NCBI RefSeq assembly: GCF_000151315.2
Contig: NW_011887292.1
Span: 124,001-188,000 of the forward strand
Origin: Capsaspora owczarzaki ATCC 30864
Lineage: Eukaryota > Opisthokonta > Filasterea
Direction of reading: 5' to 3'
DNA length: 64,000 nt
Positions 9,973 through 21,914 of this stretch are shown here, in pieces. Position 1 is the stretch's first letter. Each line of letters opens with the position of its first letter. A program made the position numbers and the translations under genes. The notes under the pieces were generated by a model. That model made no database searches. It was not told the DNA's origin and worked only from the letters and a program-made list of their open reading frames with translations.

Positions 9973-11490
9973 TTAGAAATATTTGCGCTTTGCCGATGAT
10001 GAATTTGCAAGCGATGCTGCGGTTGGGAGAGGAGTCGAGGCAATGCCAAGGGCAGAAGAGACGGAGGAGCCGAGAACGCCAAACATGCCCATTTCAGAAC
10101 GAATGAGCTGCTCCCGCCGCCGCTTTTCGGCATTGTCTTGCTTGGCCTTGCGGACGGCCGCCTTGGCTTGAACGCGGTGCCGCTCTTGCTGCACCATGAT
10201 CCTCTGATCGCGAGAGAGGGCCATGTATCTGGCAGACACGTTGGCTCCAAGCAACGGCAATCCGGTAGAAGTCGACGCGTCGCTTGGCCCGTCGATTGGC
10301 TCGGCAGGCAAAGAGTCGACAGTCGGCAGCTTGCGCTGCTCGCGGAGGGCCATGCAGACATCGAGGCTCTTCCCAGGCGGCAGAACATTGACAACGATCG
10401 GTGCGGCTCTTCCTTGACGCTGAGCGCCAATGCCCTCGCCGGGTTTCCATCCCATTTTCATCAGCAATCGAGATCCGATAGCGTTGGTGAAGCGCTCCCA
10501 ATCTCCAACGGTGCTCGCCGCGAGAGTGGTGGTGACGTTCTCTGGATTTCCACGCGCGGGTTCAAGTTGACCTGAGACCTGCGATTCGGTCTCGCCTGAC
10601 GATGGCTGGGCGGGAAGGACTTGGTTTGCTCTGACAGAGACAACCGAGTTTGCCGCAACGAGACGCACCAAGACGGTTGTTGTCGGAGCGCTTTGGTCGT
10701 CGTTTGGTCGTCGTGCGGCGCTCCGGTTTAAACCTGCGTCAACCTGAAGAATCACGCCCTTGTGCCACAGGCCTCCCTCAACAGGACACACGAGGCACTC
10801 AGAGTCACGCTCCAGGGTGGTGATGGCTTTGGGGTCGGCAGGACGGTACGGACGAAGCAAGCTCGTTTCGACTTCGAAACCGTGTCCATGCAGACAGCTC
10901 GCGAGATCAGGACACTTGCCGGTCTCGAGCCACGCGGCACATGTCAGCATTGCCTCTGTTGTTGGCGTTGCGAACAGCACCCACGCGCGACTTGGGACGT
11001 GTGGTGGTGAAGCTGGACTCGCGCCCAATTCCAGTCTTGACGACGTTGCTGTCGACAGCAGCGGCGAGTCCTGGCGCTCGTCGTCTCCGCCACTGAAGAT
11101 GACGGCGTCGTGATACGAGACTGAGCCATCGCGGTTGGCGAACGGTGCCCGGCACCGCTGCCCAGGTCCAACCAGCTCGGCAGCATGAGCACCGCCAATT
11201 CCGCCAACGTCCGGACCGGCCTCATCGTCACTCGCGCCTCGATGCAGATCAGAGTCGACGCGGCAGCCAAGCGCAACAAGCTCATCAGTCTCGGCGTCTC
11301 GGATCCGGGCTTGGAGCAGGTCGCGGAGCTGCGTCAGTTCGACCACGACCGGCGCCATGTAGTCGTTGTCGCCTTGGCTGGAGTAGTATTGGAGTTGGCG
11401 CGTCGTGTCGTCGAGTTCGTTGCGCAACAAGCTCAGTTGGGATGAGAGCTGTGGTGCGGCGTGCGCATCATGATGGCTGGACTGCTCCAT
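9973..11490 (-). CDS. ZGPAT: CCCH zinc finger / Tudor-like / G-patch protein (ZGPAT-like)
   Basis: Uninterrupted frame of 505 residues starting MEQSSHHDAH. The N-terminus is a coiled coil (LSLLRNELDDTTRQLQYYSS and on) with a later DLLQARIRDAETDELVAL. A single CCCH-type finger lies in CAAWLETGKCPDLASCLHGH. A segment with LVCPVEGGLWHKGVILQVD followed by VLVRLVAANSVVSV fits the Tudor-like domain of this family. A G-patch follows: RLLMKMGWKPGEGIGAQRQG, then PIVVNVLPPGKSLD. The C-terminal tail is basic and Gln/Arg rich. This order is that of animal ZGPAT (ZIP), described as a transcriptional repressor and also linked to spliceosomal helicase control through the G-patch. Orthology is inferred from architecture; the function in this organism is not shown. 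Confidence 0.88.
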   Translation of the reverse strand: MEQSSHHDAHAAPQLSSQLSLLRNELDDTTRQLQYYSSQGDNDYMAPVVVELTQLRDLLQARIRDAETDELVALGCRVDSDLHRGASDDEAGPDVGGIGGAHAAELVGPGQRCRAPFANRDGSVSYHDAVIFSGGDDERQDSPLLSTATSSRLELGASPASPPHVPSRAWVLFATPTTEAMLTCAAWLETGKCPDLASCLHGHGFEVETSLLRPYRPADPKAITTLERDSECLVCPVEGGLWHKGVILQVDAGLNRSAARRPNDDQSAPTTTVLVRLVAANSVVSVRANQVLPAQPSSGETESQVSGQLEPARGNPENVTTTLAASTVGDWERFTNAIGSRLLMKMGWKPGEGIGAQRQGRAAPIVVNVLPPGKSLDVCMALREQRKLPTVDSLPAEPIDGPSDASTSTGLPLLGANVSARYMALSRDQRIMVQQERHRVQAKAAVRKAKQDNAEKRRREQLIRSEMGMFGVLGSSVSSALGIASTPLPTAASLANSSSAKRKYF

Positions 11491-11671
11491 CCATTACCCA
11501 AGCCCAACGTCGCAACAAACTCTACAATCAACAGGACTGAGAAACCAAACTCTGACACAGAGAGACAAAAAAGAGGTAGTATTAAAAGTACAACAACCAA
11601 ACACCAAACACCCTGGAAAATTCATGAAAAGGGGGGGGGAGAGAAACAAAAGCGAGCAAGCCACAACGCGC

Positions 11672-14600
11672 TTATGCAAGATAATTGTACTTGTCCAGCG
11701 TGTTTTCCACGCGCTCGAGGTATGCCTTGTCGATCAGTCCCTCGATGGACTTTTTAATCATGGGAATGGCAGGCTGGAATCGGCTGGACAGCTGAACGAT
11801 AACTTCCTGAACCAACTGGTTGTGGGACAGCGTTTTGCGTGACTGACGTGTTTGAGGGATGATGGATGAGCCAGAGCTTGAACAGCAAAACTACAATGCA
11901 AACAAAATCCCTGGAACGCTCCATACCTTCATGATGCGCACAATGGCGGCTTGCAGGTACAGACTGCGATCGTCGTTCACAGACTTGTGCGTCTGAACAC
12001 TCTCCTCCTTTGTCTCGGCCTGCACAGCGGTGGTGATTTTGATCTTGGTCCGCTTGTTGCTGAACGCCCTGTTGTACTTGAGCAAGGACGACTCGGTGAC
12101 ATCCTGAATGAAACACAACCCCGTTTAGAACTCGGCTCCAAAAAAAAAAAAAATGAAAAATATCAAAAACCAGCGACCAAAACTACCTCTGCACCACTGT
12201 CCAAGTTGAGCAGCTTGACATCAACCAGCGACTTGACGGTCTTTTTCAGATCGGCGTCGTTCAAATTCGTCAGCTGACGAAGCTGCGAGTAAGAGTAGAC
12301 GTCCTCGTTGTTGTACTGGAGAAGGATGGCCATTTGGTAGTTGGTGCTCTGCAGCTCGTACCGCTTCGAGCCGTAGGTCGCACGGAGGTCGCCCTTGGAC
12401 AGGTGGTGCAGCCAATTGAGCTTGCGGCCGCTGTACTTTTTGCCGTAGAACGCCTCAAAGATTGTCACCGACTTTTCCAGCTCTGCAGGAATGTTGAACG
12501 GTGACTGGACGGCTGATCCCAATGGCCACGCGCCAGTCTGAGCCGCAAGGACAAGGTAGAGAAGCCACATCGTCAGTACTCGACCGCTGCAGGAAAAAAA
12601 CGACAAACCCAAACCACCCGACCGTTACCTGAAGTACAAGCATGGAAAACTCAATGTTAAGCGGAATGTCGTTGTTGGAACGGAATTCGTTGAAGGTCTT
12701 GTTAATGTCCTCGCTCACAGTCATGTCTGTGAACATGCGTTGCAGCTTGGTGGTGTAGTCATAGCCGCACACAGCCTTGAGCTCTGCAATCATCATGCTC
12801 TCGGCCTCATCCGACACGGATACGCCGTGAATGAGTCGCTTGGCGAGGAATTTCGAGTAAAACTTTTGGAAAATGTCCTTGCCCTCGATATACTTGAAGA
12901 TTTTGATCTAGCAATGCGAGAACAAATCTCGTTAGCACATTCCCACAGCGAAAAGTACCAAGCAAAGTAACCAAAAAAAAAACCTGCCGCAACCAACTTA
13001 CTACTTGCTGCAGCTTCTCTTCAATCTCGGCTTCAGATTGGTTCTTGTTGGACTTTTTGAGAAGCTGGTCGCAGAAGGCCGCCAAGAGCTCGGGAGCTTT
13101 GCCAGCAGACTTGGACTTGGCTGTGTCGTTGATGATGGAACGGAATGCCTTGTCGAGCGCAGCAATGAGCTGATTGTCGTTATCAAACGACGTGCGAATA
13201 ATGTCGTTGTGCTTGCTGTGAAGCACAAGCAGAGCGTCGACGTACGGCTCGGGCTTTTGGGCAGCGTCGCTGAGGCGCTCAATCTCCTTGAGGCCGGCTG
13301 CGGTGACGTTCTGCTCGAACGCAACAAGCATCGGATCGATGCCGCCAGGAATCCGTCGCAGAAGGTGGTACATGCGCGTCAAATCCTCGCGCGCGTCTTG
13401 GTCGATAAACCGGGTGCACTCTGCTTGGATTTTTTCGCGGTGGGCAGTCACAATCTCCGCCTCGCAGAGCTTGATGACACTGCTGTACGAACTGCTATCG
13501 AGATGCTTGCGGGCGCGCAACTGCTCGCTGTCCAGCCACGCCTCTGCCTTGCGCATGTACGCCGAAATGTCGTGGTCGGCAATGTACGCTGCCGCTTCGC
13601 GACGGTAATAGCTGGATGTGCCTTGCAGAAACGGTGCTTCAAACTGCGTCTTGTAGAGCTAACATGTTGGAGAATGTGGCAAAACACGAGCCGATTTCGG
13701 TCAGTCAAACGAACACAGCACCAGCGACGAAAACACTAGAACTTACATCAAGAGGGGCCTTTGGGTCGTTGCTTAGTGTGACCAACGAATTCACAACCGT
13801 CAGAATCACCGAGCTGTTAATATCTTCTCCGTTGCGATCCTTCTCAATTTCACTGGAAGAGGGCAAGCGAATCAAAAGTGTCAACGTTAAGCATCGTGCA
13901 TCACCGACCAAAGGGGGGGGGGAAACGCGACAGTTAGCAGAACAAGAGCCCATGTTGTACCTCAAGATGTTGTGCAGCAGACGGGTTTTCAATGGCTCAA
14001 AGCAGTGTTCGCGCCACCTTTTGTAGGCAAGCTGTAGGATGCAAAACAGCCGAGTGAGGACAAAAAAAAACGGCAAGTCCACCACGCATTCACAAAGCAA
14101 CACACCGTCATAATGGGCATCGGGGTGTTCGACCCGTCGTCGGGTTGGAAGGACGCCCCGCTCGTCGTGTGCTTGGTCGCCAGCTTGTTGTAAAATTCAA
14201 ACACCATGTGCAGGTAGCCCGTTCCTGCATCGAATGTCGACCACCGCGATGCGTATCCTGGCAAGAGATTGGACTCTTGCTCGAGAATGCCCTGTTGCAT
14301 AAGCGCACGGTGGTTGAGCGCCATAGACAGCCAGACAAAGGCAAACCAAAAGTACCACCCCCAAACAAAGGCACTGCGGCTCTCTGTTATGTGTGCTGCT
14401 GTTCGCTGCGAACATACCTCGCGCAGCGCAGTGACGTGCCGCGAGAAGAAGGCGCTGACTTCACGAAAGAGCTTGTCAGCAAAGGGCGTTGGGCGGGCAG
14501 TGCAGACCCTGTACACAATCCTAATCGTCCCCAGCGAACGCAGCCACAAAGCCAAACAAAAAAAAGCCCAAAGATGGAGTCAGTTGAAAAGCATTTCAAA

Positions 14601-15527
14601 CACAGCAGGCAATCCAAAAGTCCAACACGGAGCCCAACCCTTTGATGCTTTGGTAAGGGTGAATGGGTGAAAGCAGTGGATGAACTCAGCCTTTTTTTTT
14701 TTCTTTTTTCTTTTTTTTTTTGGCTTTTCCTCCTTCTCGTGCGTTTGTGCTGACCTGAGCGTTCTGCTGCGTTGGTGGTTTGCTCTGGCAATCTATTTTG
14801 TCAATCCACACGCACGTCCCTGCTGCTGTGGCGCCACACTCGGTTACGTTGGCTGCAAAGTCGTCATCGAAAAAATAAAAATAATAAAATAATAAAATAA
14901 AAAATAAATAAAAAAAAAAGGTTGACTTCCTCTTTGCTGGCCCATCAGAAACGAGCGCACAGGACAGCCGAATCAGCCGTCATCAGGACAGTGCGAGCAG
15001 GCATGACGGCTCAGCAGTCCCCCCCCCCATTCGCCGTGAGATGGCTGCACCTTCCACCAAACGCAAACGGCAAAGGGGACGCCTATTTTTTTTCTATTTC
15101 TCTTTCTTTTCATCTCTCTCTCGCTTCTCCTTCAAAGCCAGCTGCACTCCAGAGCATGAGACTCGACAAAGCAAGCAACCCACGCTCTCGTCCATCCATG
15201 AGCAGGAAACGAACGATAGAAGGCCGGTCGAAGCACGAGAAGCAAATGCTTCTTACAAAAAAAAAAAAAAAAAAAAAAAAGGTCGTCCTACAAAGAACGT
15301 CTTCTCTCTCTTTCTCAGTAGCTTTGGAGAGCGGTCGCAGTGCAGTGCAAGGCAAACAACGAAAAACGGCGGGGGGTTCGGTGTCCGTGATTCACTGGGT
15401 TTGGGACGTACTCGTGGAAGATCATGCCAGAGACTTCTGAGCTCTGCTCGCCGACAATCAGCTCCATCTGCTGTCGGAGCTCGCGCCACTTGTCGTCAAA
15501 GTTGATCGACACTGGCTTGAGCGTCAT
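11672..15527 (-). CDS. CUL1: Cullin-1, SCF ubiquitin ligase scaffold
   Basis: Ten exons: 15527-15412, 14520-14418, 14291-14106, 14031-13961, 13852-13747, 13658-13002, 12907-12629, 12537-12187, 12103-11927, 11842-11672. Every junction is GT-AG and in phase, giving 738 residues. Cullins link an adaptor/substrate receptor at the N-terminus to the RING protein Rbx1 at the C-terminus. The N-terminal repeats run from [14 protein letters not shown] through [10 protein letters not shown] and [29 protein letters not shown] and [17 protein letters not shown] lead to the cullin homology region, with [15 protein letters not shown] and [16 protein letters not shown]. The C-terminal neddylation domain has [15 protein letters not shown], where the last Lys is the expected NEDD8 site, and the protein ends KYNYLA. 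The SKNQSEAE segment and terminal YLA favour CUL1 over CUL2/3/4. Intron 1 (14521-15411, 891 nt) is far longer than the other eight (72-126 nt). Confidence 0.95.
14521..15411 (-). other. Long first intron of cullin-1
   Basis: An 891-nt intron between GA|GTACGT and TTAG|GATTGTG. It contains pyrimidine- and A-rich low-complexity DNA, a run of about 24 A (15257-15280) and an A/T-rich stretch near 14865-14920. No conserved coding segment is visible in either strand. The short phenylalanine- or lysine-rich open frames here are homopolymer artefacts. Confidence 0.7.
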
Positions 15528-16886
15528 TGTTTGAAAATCAAAAAATAAAAAATACGGAGACTGGCATTGCTTGCTTTCTTTTGTGGAGGAGTTCTAAGAA
15601 ATACCAGAATACATGCACACAGGCCGGCGAGACAGTGCGATGGAGGATGGAAGAGGAAAAGGACAAGGGGAAAGTGCTCGCAGCGATCCATCTGCGCGCG
15701 AACGCAAGACAAAAGTTATTGTGCGCGTTCTGCGTTGCAACTTTGGATGCCATCAGCCCATGAAAGCGACATCCAAATATGGCAAGTGCTGCATTGAACT
15801 TTGAGACAGCTCAATCACACTAGAGCGACAATGGGAAGATGGGACAGAACAAAACGTAGTGAAAACCGAAAACTTTCGCAGTTTCACTTAGATTTCGATC
15901 CGACGCGTCCTGGCGTGACCCTTGCTTCATGGGACGAAGATGCTTGCCATCCTTGTTCGAGCTTTCAAGTAGCGTCTGGTTTGTGAAGTTGTAGGCGCCC
16001 TGCGTTTGGGTCGAAAAGCAAATTTGCTTTAAAGAAAAAAAAAAAAAAAAAAGCGGAAAAAATGCTTTGCCAGACCCATACCTCTCATCATACTCAGCTC
16101 TGTCGTTTTGCACATTTTCGTTCTAATGCCGCCAAACAGATAAAAGTGACTATATACCGGTACGAATGTAAAATTGGTGATGGAATGGCGTTCCTGAACG
16201 GCCGCCATTCCGTATCTTAGCACTTTTTCGTGTCGCGCCATTCTCAACCCTTGACTTGGTTGAAAATAACTCTCGTCGATACCACTGCTCACTTTGAATC
16301 AATTCATAAACATATTTTGCCAAGGTTGACGTCGAATGGGAGGCTACTACGGTGCTCAAACCAAGCGATATTGGACTTGCATTTCGACCATTTGAAATTC
16401 TGCAATTTGGTTTCACAAAGTGCCATCGTACTCGAGCCTGACTTGGTCACGCAACTCGCGCTGCCTCCCAGTCATATTCTGATAAGACACCATTCGACGA
16501 TCTTGAGAATTTTTTATACCAAAAATCAAAACCAAGAAACGAAACTCTTCGCGCAAAGCCAGATCACAACATGTTGTAATGACATTGAATAACAACAAGG
16601 ACTCAATCGCACATTTGGCAGCGGAACAACAACAACAACAACAATAACAGCACGAAAACAAGCGATAAAAAGAAAATAAAAAACCAAAAAAAGAAACTTC
16701 CGACAGAGCAAAACAACACTAGTAAAGGGAAAACATCAAAAACAAAAAACAGAATCACCTGCCATCAAACAAGTACAACAAACGTTTGGCTCCTGAAACT
16801 AGCAGAGGCTCAGCTTGAAAGCGCAGCAAACATAATACAAGGCCCATAAAGGCCACCCACGACACGACTGGAAGGGAGGGGGTTTC
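15528..16886. other. 1.36-kb noncoding stretch between cullin-1 and the RhoGAP gene
   Basis: Holds the upstream region of cullin-1 and the 3' flank of the RhoGAP gene. Frames here are short and unlike known proteins. A run of about 18 A lies near 16034-16051 and a CAA-type repeat (minus-strand TTG) near 16628-16644. No tRNA-like cloverleaf or other RNA gene was recognised. Confidence 0.55.
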
Positions 16887-19800
16887 TTATGGGAAAATTT
16901 CCTTGTGGTGCCCGACCATGACTTCAATCACGTTCGTTTGTAGACCCATGTTGACGACAATTTCCATTGTCTCTTCGCGGGCCTTCATGAGGGTGGGGCC
17001 AAACACAATACCGACATTTTGAGGCATCATCTTGTTGGTCTCGCCACGCTCACAGACCCTGTGAGGTTAGGTTGCACGGGAAACAGACAGAACAAGACGC
17101 AGCGCGTTAGAAGTCACAGTCCCAATTCGTTCTCGACATCGAAATAAACAGGCTTGGCCAGACACGTCGAAATGAGGGCTTACTTTGCAAGGTGCTTGAC
17201 CATGAAGCGGAGAGTATTAAAGTTTACGGCTGGGAACTCGTTGACGGCATTTTTCAAGCCCTCAACCTTGGCCTTAATATCACCTTGCTCTACAAACGGA
17301 ATGAGGAGCGCGGGGGAGTCAGCACGGACATCAGCCCTGAGCAGCGCCATAATCGGCAACAGTGTACTCACTGATGGCGGCAATGCAGGCATCGAACGAG
17401 TCAAAGGGAATGACAGGTTCTGACAGCTCGCGGAAGAACAGCTTGAGCGCGCCAGTGACCGTATTCACATCCTCGCAAATTGGATCGGCAAAATCGAGAG
17501 GTTCGTCTGCGAAAGACAGACCCAAGACATTGTGTTAGCCACAAAGAAAAAGAGCGAGGCAGGGTACCTTTCCTTCCCCCCTCTCTCTTCAAACAACACG
17601 AAATGAAAAGCCATACCCGAGTTGATCTTGTAGCGAATCTTCTGAATGAGTGTAGACGAGCCGGAGAGACGATAGATGCCAACAATATCCAATCCTATCA
17701 AAAAACATAGTAGCGGTGAGACAAAAGAGAAAACAAACATTCTACACCCAACGTTGACCTGCAAACGATTGTGGCAGGCACTCACCTCGCTGTTCAATGT
17801 TCTCAACACATTGCTGCACAAAGCTGGGTACTTCCAAGTTTTCCTTCTCGCAGATCTTGGAGAGCGTTCCACCAAAGTAAGGATCTGTTGACAAAACAAT
17901 CGTACGCAAACAACAGTCAATATTACGGAAACCCGTTCGTCCAGCCAACTGTTCTTTGTGTTGTTGCGTTTGGCTGCTGTTCAAAGCGACCGTCACATCA
18001 CCGCTTACCTTGAATCAAACCCTCATCACGCAGGTTTTCCATGGTCGGACGATGCGAGAAGAAGAACAAGAGGCGCTTCTTGATCTTGGTCTTCTTTTCC
18101 TCGCCTTCAGTCGAGTCAATGGTTTCGAGCTCAGCCGTGGACATGCGCGATCGAAGCGTGCCTCCTGGAGCGGCCGGCTTTTTCTTTTGGTCTTTGGCGG
18201 CCTTTTCTTGGGCCTTCTTGGCCTTGTCATCCTCGAGCTTCTTCTTCTTTTCGTCCTCGAGCTTCTTCTTCTTGTCGTCCTCAACCTTCTTCTTGGGGGG
18301 AGTCTGGGAAATGCTCGACCGGCTCATTTGCTGCGACACCGTCTCGACAGTCTCGCCAGAGAACGACTTGAGCACCGTCTGGATCCGGGTAATCCAGTTC
18401 ATCATGGCAGTTGCGGCATCGGTTTGCATGTAGAACTGAGTGCCGTTGCGCGTGCTGACTGAAAAGACATTCTTCTTTTTAGTGTACCCGTACGCAATGT
18501 CGGCAGTCGCGCCAATCAAGTCGACCGTGCCGAGCGGACGCAACGCCGTGCCGTTCTTCTTGGCTTTGAGAATAACCTTGTGGTCTTTGAAGAAAATCAA
18601 CCGAGTGCCTAGCAACATGACATAGTAGGTAATCCAGCCACGCATCTTGGACGGGCGGCCAAACTCGAGCACATTCTTCTTGCTGACATAGCCCTCGACG
18701 GCGACCGTGTTCGGGTCGATGGACTTGACTTCCTCGGCCTTCTCCATGCCCAAGTCCTCAAAGGCAAATGCCGATGAAGAAGCGGAAACTGCAGGCGAGT
18801 CGAGTCCGGTCATGGACATTGAGCGCTGGGAGGCAGACAGGGCGGGCGAGCCAGGCAGATCGGCAGGGATGGGCGGCGGCGGCATGAAATCCTCGTCGTC
18901 CACAGGCGGAGGCGGCAAGGCTCCGTTGGCAGTCAAGTCGGAGGACGGGGTGCGTGCATGAGTGGGCTTGCCGCCTGGCGGCGGAGGAGGAACCATTTTT
19001 GGCTTGGCAGAGGGCTTTGGCGGACCGGCCACGCCCGCGTCGGGTGCGTGTGGTGCTGGTGCTGGTGCCGGTGCCGGAGCGGATGCTGGCGGATGTGGTG
19101 GTTGCTGGCTGTCCCAATTCACTGGGGGAAGTGGCGTGACTGGGACGTTGGGGTTGACAATCATCGTCACAGGCCGCTCTGGCTTGCGAGGTGGGGTGGG
19201 TGAAGTGGAGGTAGGAGCTGCCGGAATGGCCGGTGGAGGGGCCACGAGGGATTGGGGGACTGCGGAGGAGGAGGTGGGTGCTGGGGCACCACCTGCTGGG
19301 GCAGCGCCGGGCAAGCCGACGGGCTTCTTCTTTGTTGCAGGCGGGGGCCCATGGCTGCCGCCGACGGGCGCAGAGACCATTGCGGGAGGCGGGGGACCGC
19401 GTGAGACGGGCTGGGAGGAGGCGGCAGCCGCAGCCGCCGTCACTGGTGCAGCAGCAGCAGAAGCAGCAGCAGTAGTAGTAGTAGAAGCAGCGCCGGGCGC
19501 AGTGGATGGTGCCGGCGCACCGGCAGGGAAGGACCAGGATGTTTCGCGGGTGACAGAGTTGTAATAGTATGTCTTGCCCGACGCGTCTGCAACAGCCTTC
19601 CAGTTTTCGGGGAGCGGCCGATCCAGTGGACGTGACCAGCTTGTTTGCTTTGTGACGCGGTTGTAGTAGTAGGTCTTGCCGTTGGCATCGGTCGCCTCCA
19701 CCCAATTTTCCGGCAAAGCGGTGGTGGCTTGGAAATTTTCAGTGGACACACTCCGCCTGCCTTGGAAGCCTTTGTTTGCCAAGGACGCGGATGCAGCGGC

Positions 19801-20283
19801 AGCAGTGGCAGGCACAGCCGCCGGCAAGGGCGAGTTAGTGGAGGAGAGGGGCGTGGAAATCTCGTCATCGTCGTCGTCGGCAATCGCTGCGTCAAACTGC
19901 TCGCGTTGTGCATCCAAAGCCTTGTCAAGAGCATCCAGTGCATCCAAATCATCTGTGTCTCCCGACGCAGACGCTGCAGCAATCGACGTGGCCGCCAACA
20001 AGGCAGTGTCTGGCAGCGGCAGTTCGGCAATGTTCACGGCGCCTGCTGCTGCCGCCGCCGCCGCTTGCGTTGGTGGTGCGGGAGCCGGCATCGAGGGTAC
20101 AGGAGCGTGGTCCTCTGCCACCTTGACATATGTAGAGGGCACAAAGCCTGGCGTGCCCTTGTAGTCCACCTGCCACCAATCTGCATTGTCCTTGTTGACC
20201 AGTGTGAATCGCTCGCCTTGCTTGAAGGTGAGTGTGCTCGTTGCGTCTCCGCTGTAGTCGAACAGCGCCACGAGCGAGGTCAT
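16887..20283 (-). CDS. SH3-WW-WW-PH-RhoGAP protein (ARHGAP9/12/15/27 family)
   Basis: Six exons: 20283-18009, 17884-17786, 17694-17617, 17506-17372, 17289-17184 and 17058-16887, totalling 954 residues with all phases consistent. Domains: SH3 at about 1-56 (ALFDYSGD, DWWQVDYKG, GFVPSTYV); WW1 at about 189-221 and WW2 at about 224-255 (PENW, GKTYYYN, TSWS); a long Pro/Ala-rich linker; PH at about 525-640 (GYVSKKNVLEFGRPSKMRGW to MMNWITRIQ); a Lys/Glu-rich charged stretch; RhoGAP at about 755-950. The catalytic Arg finger lies in GIYRLSGSS; TGALKLFFRELSEP, TLRFMVKHLAK and NVGIVFGPTLMK complete the domain. The RPTMENLRDEGLIQ linker and domain order match the ARHGAP12/27 family, which switches off Rac/Cdc42/Rho at membranes. 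WW domains of this group usually bind PPxY or proline-rich partners; one candidate of that type is coded at 23443-25651. Confidence 0.95.
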
Positions 20284-21914
20284 GGTAGACGAAGAGGCTT
20301 AGGGGATTGGGGGGGGGGGCGAGGAGTCAGAAGAAACGATCGAATAGGGGGGTGTTGTGGCGATAGAGCGCTTCCAATTGCCCACAAACAAAATAACAAA
20401 CAAAAAACCTGTCCTTTAAGCTTGAATGAAACCACCTGTCGTGAAAACCAGAGGGGTCGAGTCGAGATGCAAGCAGTGAGCGAATGGCAAAGTGAGTGAA
20501 GTGCAAAGGCATTCATCTGCGGCTCCTCTCTCTCTCTCTCTAGCTTCGACGAAAGGGTGGCTGCAGCACAAAGCGCAACTTCTTCTTCTTCTTCTTCTTC
20601 TTCTTCCGGTTGTGTTGTGTATCGTTTCATCGCGGAAGCGTTGAAGCAAAAACTATAAAAAGGCCCAACACAAACACACACAAAAAAGCCAATGTTTTTT
20701 TTTTTTTTTTTTTTTTTTGTCAAGTAAGTTAGTTCGCACACACTGACGGTGCTGCTGTGACTCGAGTCGTGCGTGGCCGCCAGCGATCAACCACAGAGAT
20801 CAGACAGAAGCTTCTCAGCACCGCACAGGCGGACGGCGAACCGTTGCGTCAAAAGAGGATGGGGAGAGGGTTTGAAAAAAACAAATCTTAAACAGTGGAG
20901 CGAGACGCGGCTTCAGTGACCAAGTGCAGACCACTTCGACACATGCATGACGTGGCGAGTCGAGCGAGGATGACAGCAGAGGGGAGGAGGTCTGCTGGTT
21001 GGAGTGCAACGACCCGAAGCAAGCAAAGCCATAAAAAAAAAAAAAAAGAAAAAAAAAAAAAGACACGACAACAAATGGCTGATCTTGCTCGTTGCAACGG
21101 GAGGCGCCGCCGACACCAGCCGCCGATACAGCGTCGGTGGAGCGAGCCTGGGGGACTGTGCCCTCTGACAGGCCAAGCCCAGCGAGTGTGTGCAGTGTCC
21201 AGGAGTGCCGCCCAGAAAACAGCGGCGCGACCAAAGCCAACGCCAGACAAAATTATTGCTTAAATAACAGCTTTTTTTTTTTTTTTTTTTTTTAGGTTTT
21301 TTTGAAGCAACGTTTTGGCGCTCCTTCAACGGCTGGGTTTGCTACGTTTTTGATGCATGAGGCACGTTTGGATGGTTCGTCCTCGTATCGTCGTCATCAT
21401 GCGTCCACCAATCGCACGCGAAAAAGCCAGTTTGACAACAATAAAAAATAAAAATAAAAAAACCAAAAAACAAACAACTTACAAAAAAAAAAAAAAAAAA
21501 AAGTGGGAAAGGCTAAAAAAGGAGCACTTTGGTTTCGACGAATTGGATGGATCAGCCAAGCATACGAGCGTTGTGGGGAAGAGCAACCAGAGACAAGGAA
21601 GCTGGCAGGAAACAATAGCGACGCGGGAATGGATGGATGAAGGTGGGGGAACAGGGGGAGAAGAGGAAGAAGCTGATAAAGCAATGACAAAGAGCAAAAC
21701 TAGAACAATCATCAGAAACAAAAATCAAGTGTATTGTGAAGACACAGCGCCGGCGCCTTTTTTTTTTGACAATGAGCAGCTGGTTGGTCTGACTGGTGCA
21801 TTCCCCCATGTTTCACTCCTCGCGTTTGGCTCAGCGAAAGAACGAAAACAATAAAGCAAGAAAATCCAATCAAACCATCAGCAACCACTCAAAGCTACAC
21901 AATTGGCTGGCGCT
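20284..21914. other. 1.6-kb noncoding stretch upstream of the RhoGAP gene
   Basis: Low-complexity DNA with no supported gene: a G11 run (20309-20319), a CT run near 20527-20542, a TTC repeat at about 20579-20607, a T24 run (20695-20718), A-rich runs near 21030-21062, a T run near 21271-21293 and an A run near 21483-21502. It likely contains the RhoGAP promoter/5' UTR and the 3' flank of the saposin gene. GC-rich stretches around 21090-21240 have open frames in several phases but no family resemblance. Confidence 0.55.
20579..20607. repeat. TTC trinucleotide microsatellite
   Basis: About nine uninterrupted TTC units, next to a short CT repeat; in the presumed 5' region of the RhoGAP gene. Confidence 0.9.

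Noticed and set aside
18962-19564. Plus-strand Gly/Ala-rich frame opposite the RhoGAP linker
   Set aside because: Reverse complement of the Pro/Ala-rich linker; no independent evidence.
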